A stretch of 64,000 bases of DNA, taken from Sphingobacterium sp. UGAL515B_05. GTDB lineage: Bacteria; Bacteroidota; Bacteroidia; Sphingobacteriales; Sphingobacteriaceae. A program made the translations under genes and the position numbers. The stretch is taken from contig NZ_CP109907.1 in NCBI RefSeq assembly GCF_033097525.1, positions 2,356,001 to 2,420,000 on the forward strand, given 5' to 3'. Positions 18,689-27,098 of this stretch are shown here, one piece after another. The notes under the pieces were generated by a model, which worked only from the letters and a program-made list of their open reading frames with translations, was not told the DNA's origin and ran no database searches. Numbering within the stretch: the stretch's first letter is position 1; every line of letters begins with the position of its first letter.

Positions 18689-20230
18689 ATGGCAAATAAA
18701 GAACAATTTATTGAGAAGGTCCAGGCCTCCTATAATCCCAAGGGAGCATTTATCTATCTGGGGGCGGGAATGCTCAATGGTGAAATTTTGGCAGAGGCAA
18801 AAGTGAATTTAGCCTTGAAAATGATGAACCGCCACGGACTTATTGCCGGGGCTACCGGAACCGGTAAAACGCGGACGCTACAATTGATTGCCGAACAGTT
18901 GTCGGATGCCTCTGTACCTGTATTTATGCTGGATGTCAAGGGCGATTTATCAGGCTTAGCAGAACCAGGTGTCACCAATCAAGCCCTTATTGATCGGGGA
19001 AACGCCGTGGGCGTGCCGTTTGAGCCGTCGTCATTTCCCGTTGAACTGTATTCACTTTCTGGCAATAAGGGGATTCCTATGCGGATTACCGTAGAAGATT
19101 TCGGACCGGTCTTGCTGGGCCGGATCCTGGAGCTCAATGAAACACAAACAGGGGTATTGGCCGCAATGTTTAAATATGCGCAAGATCATCAAATGCCATT
19201 GATCGATTTTTCAGATACCAAAAAACTACTAAGCTACCTTTCAGAAGGACCTGGTAGCGAAGAAATCAAAAGCGATTATGGTAAGATTAGTTCCGCAAGC
19301 TCGGGAACTATTCTGCGTAAAATCGTCGCTTTGGAGCAGCAAGGTTTGGCTCATATCTTTGGCGAGAAAGAGTTTGATATCAACGATTTGTTTCAAAAAG
19401 TGGATGGGAAAGGCGTGATTAGCCTGTTGAATATTTCCGATGTGCAAGATCAGCCCATACTGTATTCTACATTCTTATTGAGTTTATTGGCACAATTGTT
19501 TAAAAATATGCCCGAAGTGGGCGACCTGGATAAACCGAAGCTGGTCTTTTTCTTTGATGAAGCCCATCTGCTGTTCAACGGAGCTCCTAAAGCCTTTTTG
19601 ACACAGGTGGATCAGATTATTCGTCTTATCCGTTCGAAGGGGATAGGTGTTTTCTTTTGTACACAGTCTCCAACCGATGTGCCGGAGTCTGTATTGGCGC
19701 AATTGGGAAATCGGGTGCAGCATGCATTGCGTGCCTTTACACCCAACGATGCTGAAAACTTAAAGAAGACAGTTAAAACCTATCCAAAATCTGATTTTTA
19801 TGAAATTGATCAGGTTTTGACCGCTTTGGGGACGGGACAGGCATTGATTACCGTATTGAATGACAAAGGTATTCCGACAGAGGTTGTTGCTACGCATTTG
19901 GTGCCGGCACGTGCCGTTATGGGGCCTGCAGCTGATGCAACAATCAGCCAGATTATCAATCAGTCTGATTTGAAAGCTAAGTACCAGGAGCGACAGGAAA
20001 ATCGTTCTGCGGCTGAAATCATAGATGAAAGAATGCAGGCTGCGGAGCAGGAGCAACAACGTGAGGCGCAGGAAAAAGAAGCAGAGAAGGCAAGTCGGCC
20101 TTCTTCCCGGAGACAGACGCCTTTGGAGGCTGCACAACGAACTGCGACAACGACTCTCGCACGGGAAGGAGTTAAGTTTTTGGGCAAACTAGCGACGGGA
20201 TTATTAAACGCATTCTTAAAAAAGAAATAA
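18689..20230 (+). CDS. HerA-like ATPase, DUF853 (YjgR) family
   Basis: A 513-residue ATPase. Walker A is GATGTGKTRT at about residues 54-63, followed by FMLDVKGDLSGLAEPG. Walker B is KLVFFFDEAHLLFNG near residue 287, and an arginine-finger-type IRLIRSKGIGVFFCTQSPTDVP follows. This matches DUF853 proteins, which resemble the HerA/FtsK helicase core. The C-terminal 100 residues are a charged Glu/Gln/Arg-rich coiled-coil-like stretch. The cellular role of the family is not established. It is transcribed alone, divergent from the 18185-18520 gene. Confidence 0.92.
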   Translation: MANKEQFIEKVQASYNPKGAFIYLGAGMLNGEILAEAKVNLALKMMNRHGLIAGATGTGKTRTLQLIAEQLSDASVPVFMLDVKGDLSGLAEPGVTNQALIDRGNAVGVPFEPSSFPVELYSLSGNKGIPMRITVEDFGPVLLGRILELNETQTGVLAAMFKYAQDHQMPLIDFSDTKKLLSYLSEGPGSEEIKSDYGKISSASSGTILRKIVALEQQGLAHIFGEKEFDINDLFQKVDGKGVISLLNISDVQDQPILYSTFLLSLLAQLFKNMPEVGDLDKPKLVFFFDEAHLLFNGAPKAFLTQVDQIIRLIRSKGIGVFFCTQSPTDVPESVLAQLGNRVQHALRAFTPNDAENLKKTVKTYPKSDFYEIDQVLTALGTGQALITVLNDKGIPTEVVATHLVPARAVMGPAADATISQIINQSDLKAKYQERQENRSAAEIIDERMQAAEQEQQREAQEKEAEKASRPSSRRQTPLEAAQRTATTTLAREGVKFLGKLATGLLNAFLKKK

Positions 20231-20239
20231 TACTAATTT

Positions 20240-20274
20240 TTTGATTCTTTTCGTTTCAATACTATACCTTTGAA
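20240..20274 (+). promoter_or_regulatory. Promoter for the nucleotidyltransferase gene
   Basis: TTTG (20240-20243), 21 bases, then TACCTTTGAA (20265-20274), an exact -7 match. The predicted transcript has a leader of about 85 bases that contains the palindrome at 20287-20324. Confidence 0.6.
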
Positions 20275-20286
20275 GGTGGAGCTGAA

Positions 20287-20324
20287 CTTAGCTAAATTTG
20301 CTTTTAAGGGCAAATTTAGCTAAG
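20287..20324. repeat. Perfect 15-bp inverted repeat in the 5' leader
   Basis: CTTAGCTAAATTTGC (20287-20301) and its exact reverse complement (20310-20324) flank an 8-base loop. There is no following T run, so it is not a simple terminator. A third imperfect copy of the arm, GCTAAGTTTGCG, continues from its end. It sits between a good promoter and the start codon at 20365. Confidence 0.7.
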
Positions 20325-20364
20325 TTTGCGGACGAAAAGAAAATTCTATTAACGCAATTTAAAT

Positions 20365-21276
20365 ATGAGTAAACCAACCCTTTTGATTTTGGCAGCAGGT
20401 ATGGCTAGCCGGTATGGTTCTTTAAAACAAGTAGACGGTTTTGGCCCACACGGCGAGACAATTATTGACTATTCAATTTACGATGCCATTCGCGCAGGAT
20501 TCGGAAAAGTTGTGTTCATTATCCGGGAAGAATTTCTGGAAAAGATGAAATCGGTATTTGATGAAAAATTGAAAGGTAAAATAGAAGTAGATTACGCTTT
20601 TCAAGATTTTGACCTAACGAAATTCGGTGTTAACCACGTTATTGAAAGAACTAAACCTTGGGGTACTGCCCATGCGGTGATGAGCGCTAAGGATAAAGTG
20701 CATGAACCTTTTTGTGTAATCAATGCAGACGATTTCTATGGCTCGGATTCTTTTCAAAAAATGGCCCAATTCTTAACAACCGAAGTTTCTGATGAGCAAA
20801 TGTCATTGATGGGCTTCCAGGTTGGAAATACCATGTCTGATTATGGTTATGTTTCACGCGGAGTATGTGAGGTTACCCCTTCTGGACACATGGAAAGTGT
20901 AACTGAACGTACAAATATATATTACAAAGGTGAAGGTGACGATCGCAAAATCGTTTATGAAGAAAATGGTGTTGAAACAGACCTAGATCCAAAAACCCGC
21001 GTTTCGATGAATTTTTGGGGTTTTACACCAAAGATTTTCGAAGTGGCCCAGGCGATGTTTCCTGCATTTGTTGAGGAAAATAAGGAGAATTTAAAAGCAG
21101 AATTTTTTATTCCTTCTGTACCGGATTATATGGTGAAACATAAGTTGGCTGATTTTAAAGTGATCCCAACTTCTTCGAAATGGTTTGGCGTAACTTATAA
21201 AGAAGATAAACCTATCGTACAAGAATCGATTTCGAAATTAGTAGCTGATGGAATATATCCTGAAAAGTTATTTTAA
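20365..21276 (+). CDS. Nucleotidyltransferase family protein (NTP-transferase)
   Basis: A 303-residue protein. The N-terminus KPTLLILAAGMASRYGSLKQ carries the nucleotidyltransferase signature (hhhAAGxxxRhGxxK), with a bound-metal-type INADDFYG at about residue 118. The arrangement fits sugar-phosphate nucleotidyltransferases that make NDP-sugars from sugar 1-phosphates; the exact sugar and nucleotide cannot be read from sequence. It is a single-gene unit with its own promoter, a palindromic leader and a terminator. Confidence 0.85.
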   Translation: MSKPTLLILAAGMASRYGSLKQVDGFGPHGETIIDYSIYDAIRAGFGKVVFIIREEFLEKMKSVFDEKLKGKIEVDYAFQDFDLTKFGVNHVIERTKPWGTAHAVMSAKDKVHEPFCVINADDFYGSDSFQKMAQFLTTEVSDEQMSLMGFQVGNTMSDYGYVSRGVCEVTPSGHMESVTERTNIYYKGEGDDRKIVYEENGVETDLDPKTRVSMNFWGFTPKIFEVAQAMFPAFVEENKENLKAEFFIPSVPDYMVKHKLADFKVIPTSSKWFGVTYKEDKPIVQESISKLVADGIYPEKLF

Positions 21277-21302
21277 GAGCTAAAAGAAATAGCTTATCTT
21301 TC

Positions 21303-21335
21303 ACCTGTATTGTCAAGCAATACAGGTTTTTTTTT
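21303..21335 (+). terminator. Terminator after the nucleotidyltransferase gene
   Basis: ACCTGTATTG/CAATACAGGT stem, 5-base loop, followed by a run of nine T residues. Confidence 0.9.
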
Positions 21336-21375
21336 GACCTGTGCGCTAGATTAATTGAGCAGAAATAGATCTTAG

Positions 21376-22059
21376 ATGAAAAAAATTCTTAAGGTGTTTG
21401 GTTATATTATTTTAGGATTGTTGTCTTTTTGTGTGCTCTATATTGTTGCTGAATACAGCCTGTCAAGAATTTCGGCTCCAAAGAAGAATATAGACGAAGA
21501 GAAGACGATTCAGGTTTTTGTTCAGTCCAATGGTATTCATACCGATATTGTATTGCCTGTCGTTAACGAAGAGATAGATTGGTCGCAACTATTTCCTTAT
21601 GGGAATACAGTTGGGAAACATAGCGGATATCGGTATGTGGGTATCGGTTGGGGTGATAAAGGATTCTATTTGGATACACCAGAATGGAAGGATTTAAAAG
21701 CATCGACGGCCTTTGTTGCTGCCTTTGGATTGGGGGAGTCTGCCATTCATGTGACCTATTACAATACGGTTCAGCAGGATGAGTTATGTTTTGCTTATCA
21801 GATCAGTAGATCCCAATACCGGGATCTGATAAAATATATAGAAGATTCGTTGGATCGAAATCAAGCGGAAACTATTTTGGTGAAAACAGATGCACAGTAT
21901 GGTGACTCAGACGCTTTTTATGAAGCAAAGGGAGCCTATAGCATGTTTTATTCTTGCAATACCTGGACAAATAATGCCTTAAAGAAGGCGGCTATGCCAG
22001 CAGGTATATGGGCGACATTGGACAAAGGGATATTAAGTCACTATAAGAATAAGAAGTAG
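21376..22059 (+). CDS. DUF2459 (TIGR02117) family protein
   Basis: A 227-residue protein with an N-terminal membrane anchor (residues 4-27, ILKVFGYIILGLLSFCVLYIV). The family features are IQVFVQSNGIHTDIVLPV, RYVGIGWGDKGFYLDTPEW, AIHVTYYN and the Cys-containing YSMFYSCNTWTNNALKKA. The last motif, with His and Cys in conserved positions, makes a hydrolase-like fold possible, but function is unknown. It is the last core gene before the dnaK-tail repeat that bounds the island. Confidence 0.85.
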   Translation: MKKILKVFGYIILGLLSFCVLYIVAEYSLSRISAPKKNIDEEKTIQVFVQSNGIHTDIVLPVVNEEIDWSQLFPYGNTVGKHSGYRYVGIGWGDKGFYLDTPEWKDLKASTAFVAAFGLGESAIHVTYYNTVQQDELCFAYQISRSQYRDLIKYIEDSLDRNQAETILVKTDAQYGDSDAFYEAKGAYSMFYSCNTWTNNALKKAAMPAGIWATLDKGILSHYKNKK

Positions 22060-22120
22060 CTAGAAATCCATCAGCAGGATCGCGCTGAATGTGAAGTGAG
22101 ATCGTGAAAATGATAGACAT

Positions 22121-22157
22121 AAAAAAAGCTCCAGGATTAATCCCGGAGCTTTTTTTA
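22121..22157. terminator. Bidirectional terminator beside the orphan dnaK tail
   Basis: A7GCTCC..GGAT/ATCC..GGAGCT7 stem with A and T tracts on both sides. It would end the DUF2459 transcript from the left. It also sits 13 bases past the dnaK stop codon of the left repeat copy, as expected for the original dnaK terminator. Confidence 0.85.
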
Positions 22158-22170
22158 TGAGGAGGAGTGA

Positions 22171-22257
22171 TTACTTCACTTCTTCGTAATCTACGTCAGT
22201 TACATCATCACCACCTTGGTTTCCACCTTGAGCTTGACCTGCATCACCTTGAGGTTG
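22171..22257 (-). repeat. Left direct repeat: orphan 3' end of dnaK (87 bp)
   Basis: Base-for-base identical to 40264-40350 over 87 bp. It encodes the last 28 residues of DnaK with its stop codon (ending [12 protein letters not shown]), in the same orientation as the intact gene. Identity stops exactly at both ends (22170 and 22258). Upstream of it, the frame continues as 33 unrelated residues to an ATG at 22354-22356, which I do not regard as a gene. Confidence 0.95.
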
Positions 22258-22408
22258 ATTATTCAGACCTTTAGGTAATCCATTGCAGACGCTTGAATCA
22301 TAAAATCGAATATTGATCCACAAGAGCATTTCATATAACAAAATCAACATGTTCATGAAAAAAAGGTGTACAGAAACGATAAAGAAATGATGTTTGTGAA
22401 AAAATATT

Positions 22409-22564
22409 ATGCAACAACAACCAACAAATGAATTACAGCACTATCTCGAACTTGAAATACTAACAGTTTCCAACTTCAATACCAAGGTGATCCGAGCTAC
22501 AGGAAAAGATAACCCTTCTGATGATGAATCTATTCCAACCTTCGCAACATCGACATTGTTCTAA
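22409..22564 (+). CDS. Candidate RiPP precursor peptide, cysteine-free (51 aa)
   Basis: The ORF starts at ATG 22409-22411 and encodes 51 residues. The N-terminal part contains HYLELEILTVSNFN, resembling the L-x-L-x...-I/V-S-N-F/L leader pattern of Bacteroidota class I lanthipeptide precursors. The C-terminal part, SDDESIPTFATSTLF, is rich in Ser/Thr. There is no cysteine, so no lanthionine could form within it. It lies directly upstream of a receiver protein and the LanB-type dehydratase on the same strand, where a precursor is expected. Identification rests on position, size and composition. Confidence 0.6.
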   Translation: MQQQPTNELQHYLELEILTVSNFNTKVIRATGKDNPSDDESIPTFATSTLF

Positions 22565-22600
22565 TCAAATTCCAAAAAATTATCCATTCTTATAATGGTC

Positions 22601-22966
22601 ATGAATTGCATATTAATCGAAGATGAGCCACTGGCTATAAGGCAGATTTCTCAATATGTTAATAACAATTCCGGACTTAAGCTTGAATGTGTCATAACAG
22701 ATATGGATGAATTCTATACATCCATATCTGATTTTCAGCCTCGGATTTTATTCCTTGACTACTGCATTCCCGGAGCATCAAATATCCCAAAGGTTTTGGT
22801 GCTGATTCCAAAGAACACCATAATTGTAATAACCTCGGTACTTCCACTTATTGTCTTTCCAAAAATTGAGGACCATCTTTTAAAGTTCAAATATGTAGAA
22901 CTTAACAAGCCTTTTTCAGCAGAAACATTTAATAATTGTATTAATAGAATTATTGACGGTCTATAA
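22601..22966 (+). CDS. Receiver-only response regulator
   Basis: A 121-residue stand-alone REC domain, from the ATG at 22601 (MNCILIEDEPLAIRQ), closely parallel to the start of the LytTR regulator at 28926. The acidic pair (EDE), the phospho-acceptor Asp in FLDYCIPG and the Lys in LNKPF are all present. No output domain follows; the protein ends after the last helix. It lies between the candidate precursor and the dehydratase, 18 bases before the latter, so it is probably in their operon. It may sense phosphorylation from the island's LytS-type kinase; this is inference. An alternative ATG two codons upstream (22595) exists. Confidence 0.8.
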   Translation: MNCILIEDEPLAIRQISQYVNNNSGLKLECVITDMDEFYTSISDFQPRILFLDYCIPGASNIPKVLVLIPKNTIIVITSVLPLIVFPKIEDHLLKFKYVELNKPFSAETFNNCINRIIDGL

Positions 22967-22984
22967 TCTCAAACAAAAATATTC

Positions 22985-25900
22985 ATGAAATTATTTCACT
23001 GTGGTTTTTTTTTACTGCGCGCTCCTTCCTTACCACTCAATTCACTTCAAGAAATCAATAAATCCAGATCAGATCAGGAATTAAAGACTGCCTTCCGTTC
23101 ATTATTCCATCAGAACCCGGAGATTCTAAACGCCATAATTGTATCCTCCCAACATTTTGGAAGAAACATTCAATCCTGGCTAATAGGCAGCTCAGTACTT
23201 GAGGAGAAACATCTTTCTACTCTCTACAAATATATTTCCAGAATGGCCACAAGAGCAACTCCTTTTGGCATATCTGCCGGTACTGCGATAGGAACCGTCT
23301 CAAAGGAAACAACTCATTTGGAGATAGAGTCCACCACTAAGATACATTCACGGTTAGGAGCCTCTTTCCTTGCGAAAAAATTCAGCGGAAGTGCATTGAC
23401 TGACAGCTTAAACAAACTGCTGATCCACAGAAATTCCACTCTATTTTACCATGAAGGGCACTTCAGATATGCACAGAAGTCGGCGTCTGAGGACGCAGCG
23501 ATAAATAGAGTAAAAATAAAAGTAAATCCTCTTTTGAAATTAGTGTATAAAAAGGTCAGTCAAGGAAGTACATATCAAGGACTAGCCAATTACCTTGTAA
23601 AAAATGGATTAAACCAAATAGCAGCACAACATTATATCAACCAGTTAATTTATTCGGAATTTCTAATATCAGACATTGAGCCTTCTCTTTCCGGAAACAG
23701 GTATAGAAAACTCCTGTCAAATTTGCCCTTGCCTTCCCCGCTAAGCAAATTAGCCGCTAACGTATCATACAGAATTGATCACAATGCCGCTGAGATGCTT
23801 CTACACTGGGAGAACCTTTCTCAGGAAACCGAAGAAAACTTGCTACCGGAACTGGAAATAAACAGACAGTTCATTCCGGTAAAAGTGAATATTGATCGAA
23901 ACTTAATGGGTATAATAGCTAAGGAATTATCAGAACTCATTCCTTTCGCCGAACCAATTGAGGTGCCAGAGATTGAATTCTTCAAAAAGCAATTCATCGC
24001 AAAATATGATTTGCAGGAAGTCCCTTTACTTGAGGTTATGGATTCAGATATTTCCATTGGATACGGGGACAAAACAGAACAATATAGAGCCGCGAATCCT
24101 CTATTAAAATCGCTGACACTGCTCACGGTGCCACTCCCAAAGAGATCAATCCGAAGTCAAATAAACAAAGGGTTAATAGCCAATAAAAGGAGCATTGAGC
24201 TAGACACCTCAGAAATTAAGCTTTCTGAAAACACAGAGATCCATAACCCTGCTACATCATTCGCTTTTGGCACCCTGCATCCAAATTCTGGAAACGCGGA
24301 GGATTTCTCATTTCAGCTGAAATCCTGGGGAGGGGCATCAAGCATAACAATGATGGCACGCTTTGCTGAAATCGACCCCGTCCTGAAAGAAAAATTACAG
24401 GAGTGTGCAGTACAGGACCAGCAGGCTTACGAAGATTTCATTGTTGCGGAAATAGCACATACTCCCCATGAAAAGGATTCCAATATCCTGTGCCGTCCAG
24501 ATTTTTACCCTTATGAAATACCTTTATTAGGAAACTCCTCAAAAACTAAGGAATTCCAGATTCCACTTCAGGATATCGTGATTTCGGTAAAAAATAATAA
24601 AATCTATCTGCGCTCATTAAGACTCGGTAAATACATTATACCGAGAATTTCCTCAGCCCATAACTATAAAAGAGGCAATCCTATTTATAGATTCTTTGGT
24701 GATCTCCAATTTCAATATGCCCCTAATTCATTTCGATGGAATTGGAAAGAACTTGAAAAAAACGCATTTCTACCACGTATTACCTACAAACACCTTGTTC
24801 TTTCAAGAGCCCGTTGGTACATAGAGAAGCAGATTATCAAAAAACCGGATCATGATCTGATCAATGTTCTAATCGAAAATTATAAGCTCGATCATATTGT
24901 ACTTATCGCAGAGGGAGATAACGAACTATACATTGATCTCCGGACTACCCTGGGGCAGCGTATACTGTGTGGAAAGCTAAGAAAGGGAGCTGTTATCCTT
25001 TATGAATTCTTCGCGCCAGGGGAACCTATCCTGAGAAACAACAAAAAACAGAGCTTCTTAAATGAACTGGTCATTCCTTTCAGGTCAAAGATTGAAAGTA
25101 TCGATGTGCCTGCCCCGCAAACGGTAGTTCCACAGCATTCACCTACACGTACTTTTCCTCCGGGAAGCAGATGGTCCTATATGAAACTGTACTGCATCTC
25201 TTCGGTTATGGATGAAATCCTCCTCACAAGCATAGACCACATAGCGGATCAATTGCAGAAGAAAGGAATCGTTGATAAATGGTTCTTTGTTAGATTCAAC
25301 GACCCTGCTCCACATCTTAGAATAAGGTTCCATCATCCGAAATCGTTCCGCAACGCATTTCAGGCAACGACGGAAATCTTCCAGACCCAGCTCAATCCTT
25401 TAATCGAAACCAATAAAATACTGAGTATTCAATATGATACTTATGAAAGGGAGCTGGAGCGATATGGATTGGAAACGATCGAAATAGCCGAGTCAATTTT
25501 TGCTTTAAACAGTACGATGGTTTTGAGATTACTCGGTTCAGAAGGTAATAGCGGGACTCATTTCCAATGGCTAGCTGCCATTAAAGGAATTGATTCCTTA
25601 TTCAATTCTTTTAATGTCGATATCAAGGACCGGATCCTGTTCAGTAGCCGCTGGGCAGAAAATCTAAAATTGGAATTATCTGTATCAAAAAATGATGTCA
25701 GGCAGATCAACAACTTCTATAGAACACATAAAGAAATTCTTCAATCTTTCCTTCACTTAGATGCAGATGATAAAGAGACAACTGAAATAATTTTTAGCCA
25801 ACATGAATCCGCTGTTCGAAAAGTATTAAAGCCCCTTAAAAAAAAACAAATGGACTTTCTGCGCTCTGCAATAGGAAGTATTGTTCACATGTTTCTCAAC

Positions 25901-26005
25901 AGGTTGTTCAGCACAGATCACCGTGCCAATGAAATGGTAATATACAGCTATACTGCCCAATATTATAAATCGGTATCAGGGCACTCCACTTCTAAAATGA
26001 TTTAA
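22985..26005 (+). CDS. LanB-type lantibiotic dehydratase (full length)
   Basis: A 1006-residue protein. The N-terminal region (to about residue 700) is the glutamylation domain, with ISRMATRATPFGISAG near residue 90, a hallmark of the family, and SSANTK-like TSFAFGTLHPNSGN and RPDFYPYEIPLLG further on. The C-terminal 280 residues are the SpaB_C/elimination domain (RWSYMKLYCISSVMDEIL, WFFVRFNDPAPHLRIRFHHP). Such enzymes use Glu-tRNA to dehydrate Ser/Thr in a precursor peptide. No LanC cyclase is nearby and the nearby candidate precursor lacks Cys. Its end overlaps the convergent kinase-like gene by 14 bases. Confidence 0.92.
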   Translation: MKLFHCGFFLLRAPSLPLNSLQEINKSRSDQELKTAFRSLFHQNPEILNAIIVSSQHFGRNIQSWLIGSSVLEEKHLSTLYKYISRMATRATPFGISAGTAIGTVSKETTHLEIESTTKIHSRLGASFLAKKFSGSALTDSLNKLLIHRNSTLFYHEGHFRYAQKSASEDAAINRVKIKVNPLLKLVYKKVSQGSTYQGLANYLVKNGLNQIAAQHYINQLIYSEFLISDIEPSLSGNRYRKLLSNLPLPSPLSKLAANVSYRIDHNAAEMLLHWENLSQETEENLLPELEINRQFIPVKVNIDRNLMGIIAKELSELIPFAEPIEVPEIEFFKKQFIAKYDLQEVPLLEVMDSDISIGYGDKTEQYRAANPLLKSLTLLTVPLPKRSIRSQINKGLIANKRSIELDTSEIKLSENTEIHNPATSFAFGTLHPNSGNAEDFSFQLKSWGGASSITMMARFAEIDPVLKEKLQECAVQDQQAYEDFIVAEIAHTPHEKDSNILCRPDFYPYEIPLLGNSSKTKEFQIPLQDIVISVKNNKIYLRSLRLGKYIIPRISSAHNYKRGNPIYRFFGDLQFQYAPNSFRWNWKELEKNAFLPRITYKHLVLSRARWYIEKQIIKKPDHDLINVLIENYKLDHIVLIAEGDNELYIDLRTTLGQRILCGKLRKGAVILYEFFAPGEPILRNNKKQSFLNELVIPFRSKIESIDVPAPQTVVPQHSPTRTFPPGSRWSYMKLYCISSVMDEILLTSIDHIADQLQKKGIVDKWFFVRFNDPAPHLRIRFHHPKSFRNAFQATTEIFQTQLNPLIETNKILSIQYDTYERELERYGLETIEIAESIFALNSTMVLRLLGSEGNSGTHFQWLAAIKGIDSLFNSFNVDIKDRILFSSRWAENLKLELSVSKNDVRQINNFYRTHKEILQSFLHLDADDKETTEIIFSQHESAVRKVLKPLKKKQMDFLRSAIGSIVHMFLNRLFSTDHRANEMVIYSYTAQYYKSVSGHSTSKMI

Positions 26006-27080
26006 GGTTTAATTTCAAGTTTAAATAACGTGACCCCGGCATACCTGTATCTACGATTTCAAATCTATCCTTATAATAGAGGTTCAACCGCTTTCTAGCA
26101 TGATACAGATTCATTTCCTCATCCATATAGTACTCCGTCTCCCTTCCCTTAGAGAATTCATTTAAATTTCTCCTGTAAATGTCCAGTATCAAATGATCAT
26201 TTACTATATCGATGCTGATATCGACATCAGCATTTCCGGAATCTCGATCACCTTTTTTAAGCACATCATTTATGATTGGAATGATAAGAAGAGGACGGAT
26301 GATATAGGGCTCGTCCATTCTGAGGATCTCCCATGTAATGTGTATCCGTTTGTCAAAAAAATTTTTCATCAATAACAGATAATCCTCTACCGCTTCAATT
26401 TCACGGGACACTTCGATATATTCATTCTTCGAATCATAAAGTGTATAGCCCATCAAATTTGACAAATGGATAATCAGATCTTTTCCTTTATTGATATCCA
26501 CATCCAACAGGTAATAAATATGATTTAACGTATTAAAAAGTAAAGGTGGATTGATTTCTGACTTTAAAACGTTGACTTCCCATTCCGTTTCTTCCCTCTC
26601 CAGCTTGGCTTTATTGATATTCTCGGAAACGATCATCCTGAAAAAACGAGGGCTGACAGACAATAGGAAAAGTACCAAAATCTCATAGGCAAATGAGCGC
26701 CATTCCATCAACACTCTCCAAAATCCCATTCCAACAAAGTCATTTAAATATTGTTCGAACCGATAAGAGTAAGATTCATCGTGTATCCTTAAAGTATAAC
26801 ATAAAAAATAGGTTATAAATGCCCAGGTCACGAAAATCGCGGCAATCCAGAACACAATAACAGCACATAGCCTAAGGCTCATCATGTTCTTTCTAAATAG
26901 TTTCTCAGGCCAAAAATAAAAACTGAGCATAGCGATCAGAAGATCCTTTGCACTGAAAAGAAGGAAGATTTTAAAATCACTTACCAATCTATGATAGTGA
27001 AGAGAGTAAAATGTAAAAATAAAACCCCAAAATACAACCTGAAAAACAACCTGGTTTTTTGTGAAGATGAATTTTTTCAT
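25992..27080 (-). CDS. Degenerate LytS-type kinase (pseudokinase)
   Basis: A 362-residue paralogue of the neighbouring kinase, with four N-terminal membrane helices. The region that should hold the phospho-accepting His reads SEINPPLLFNTLNHIYYLLD: the NPHFLFN His is replaced by Pro. The N-box is also lost (INDVLKKGDRDSGNADV instead of ENAFKHGPDKNP), as is the G-box (YHARKRLNLYY without GxGxxN). It therefore probably cannot autophosphorylate or bind ATP normally. The reading frame is intact, which suggests selection as a sensor or dimer partner. It is the third gene of a regulator-kinase-kinase operon. Confidence 0.85.
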   Translation of the reverse strand: MKKFIFTKNQVVFQVVFWGFIFTFYSLHYHRLVSDFKIFLLFSAKDLLIAMLSFYFWPEKLFRKNMMSLRLCAVIVFWIAAIFVTWAFITYFLCYTLRIHDESYSYRFEQYLNDFVGMGFWRVLMEWRSFAYEILVLFLLSVSPRFFRMIVSENINKAKLEREETEWEVNVLKSEINPPLLFNTLNHIYYLLDVDINKGKDLIIHLSNLMGYTLYDSKNEYIEVSREIEAVEDYLLLMKNFFDKRIHITWEILRMDEPYIIRPLLIIPIINDVLKKGDRDSGNADVDISIDIVNDHLILDIYRRNLNEFSKGRETEYYMDEEMNLYHARKRLNLYYKDRFEIVDTGMPGSRYLNLKLNLKSF

Positions 27081-27098
27081 GCAGTTCTTTGATTTCGA

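Noticed and set aside
22171..22356. 61-aa minus-strand ORF ending in the DnaK tail
   Set aside because: Only the last 28 residues are DnaK; the first 33 are unrelated and lie in island sequence. It is a by-product of the direct repeat, not a gene.
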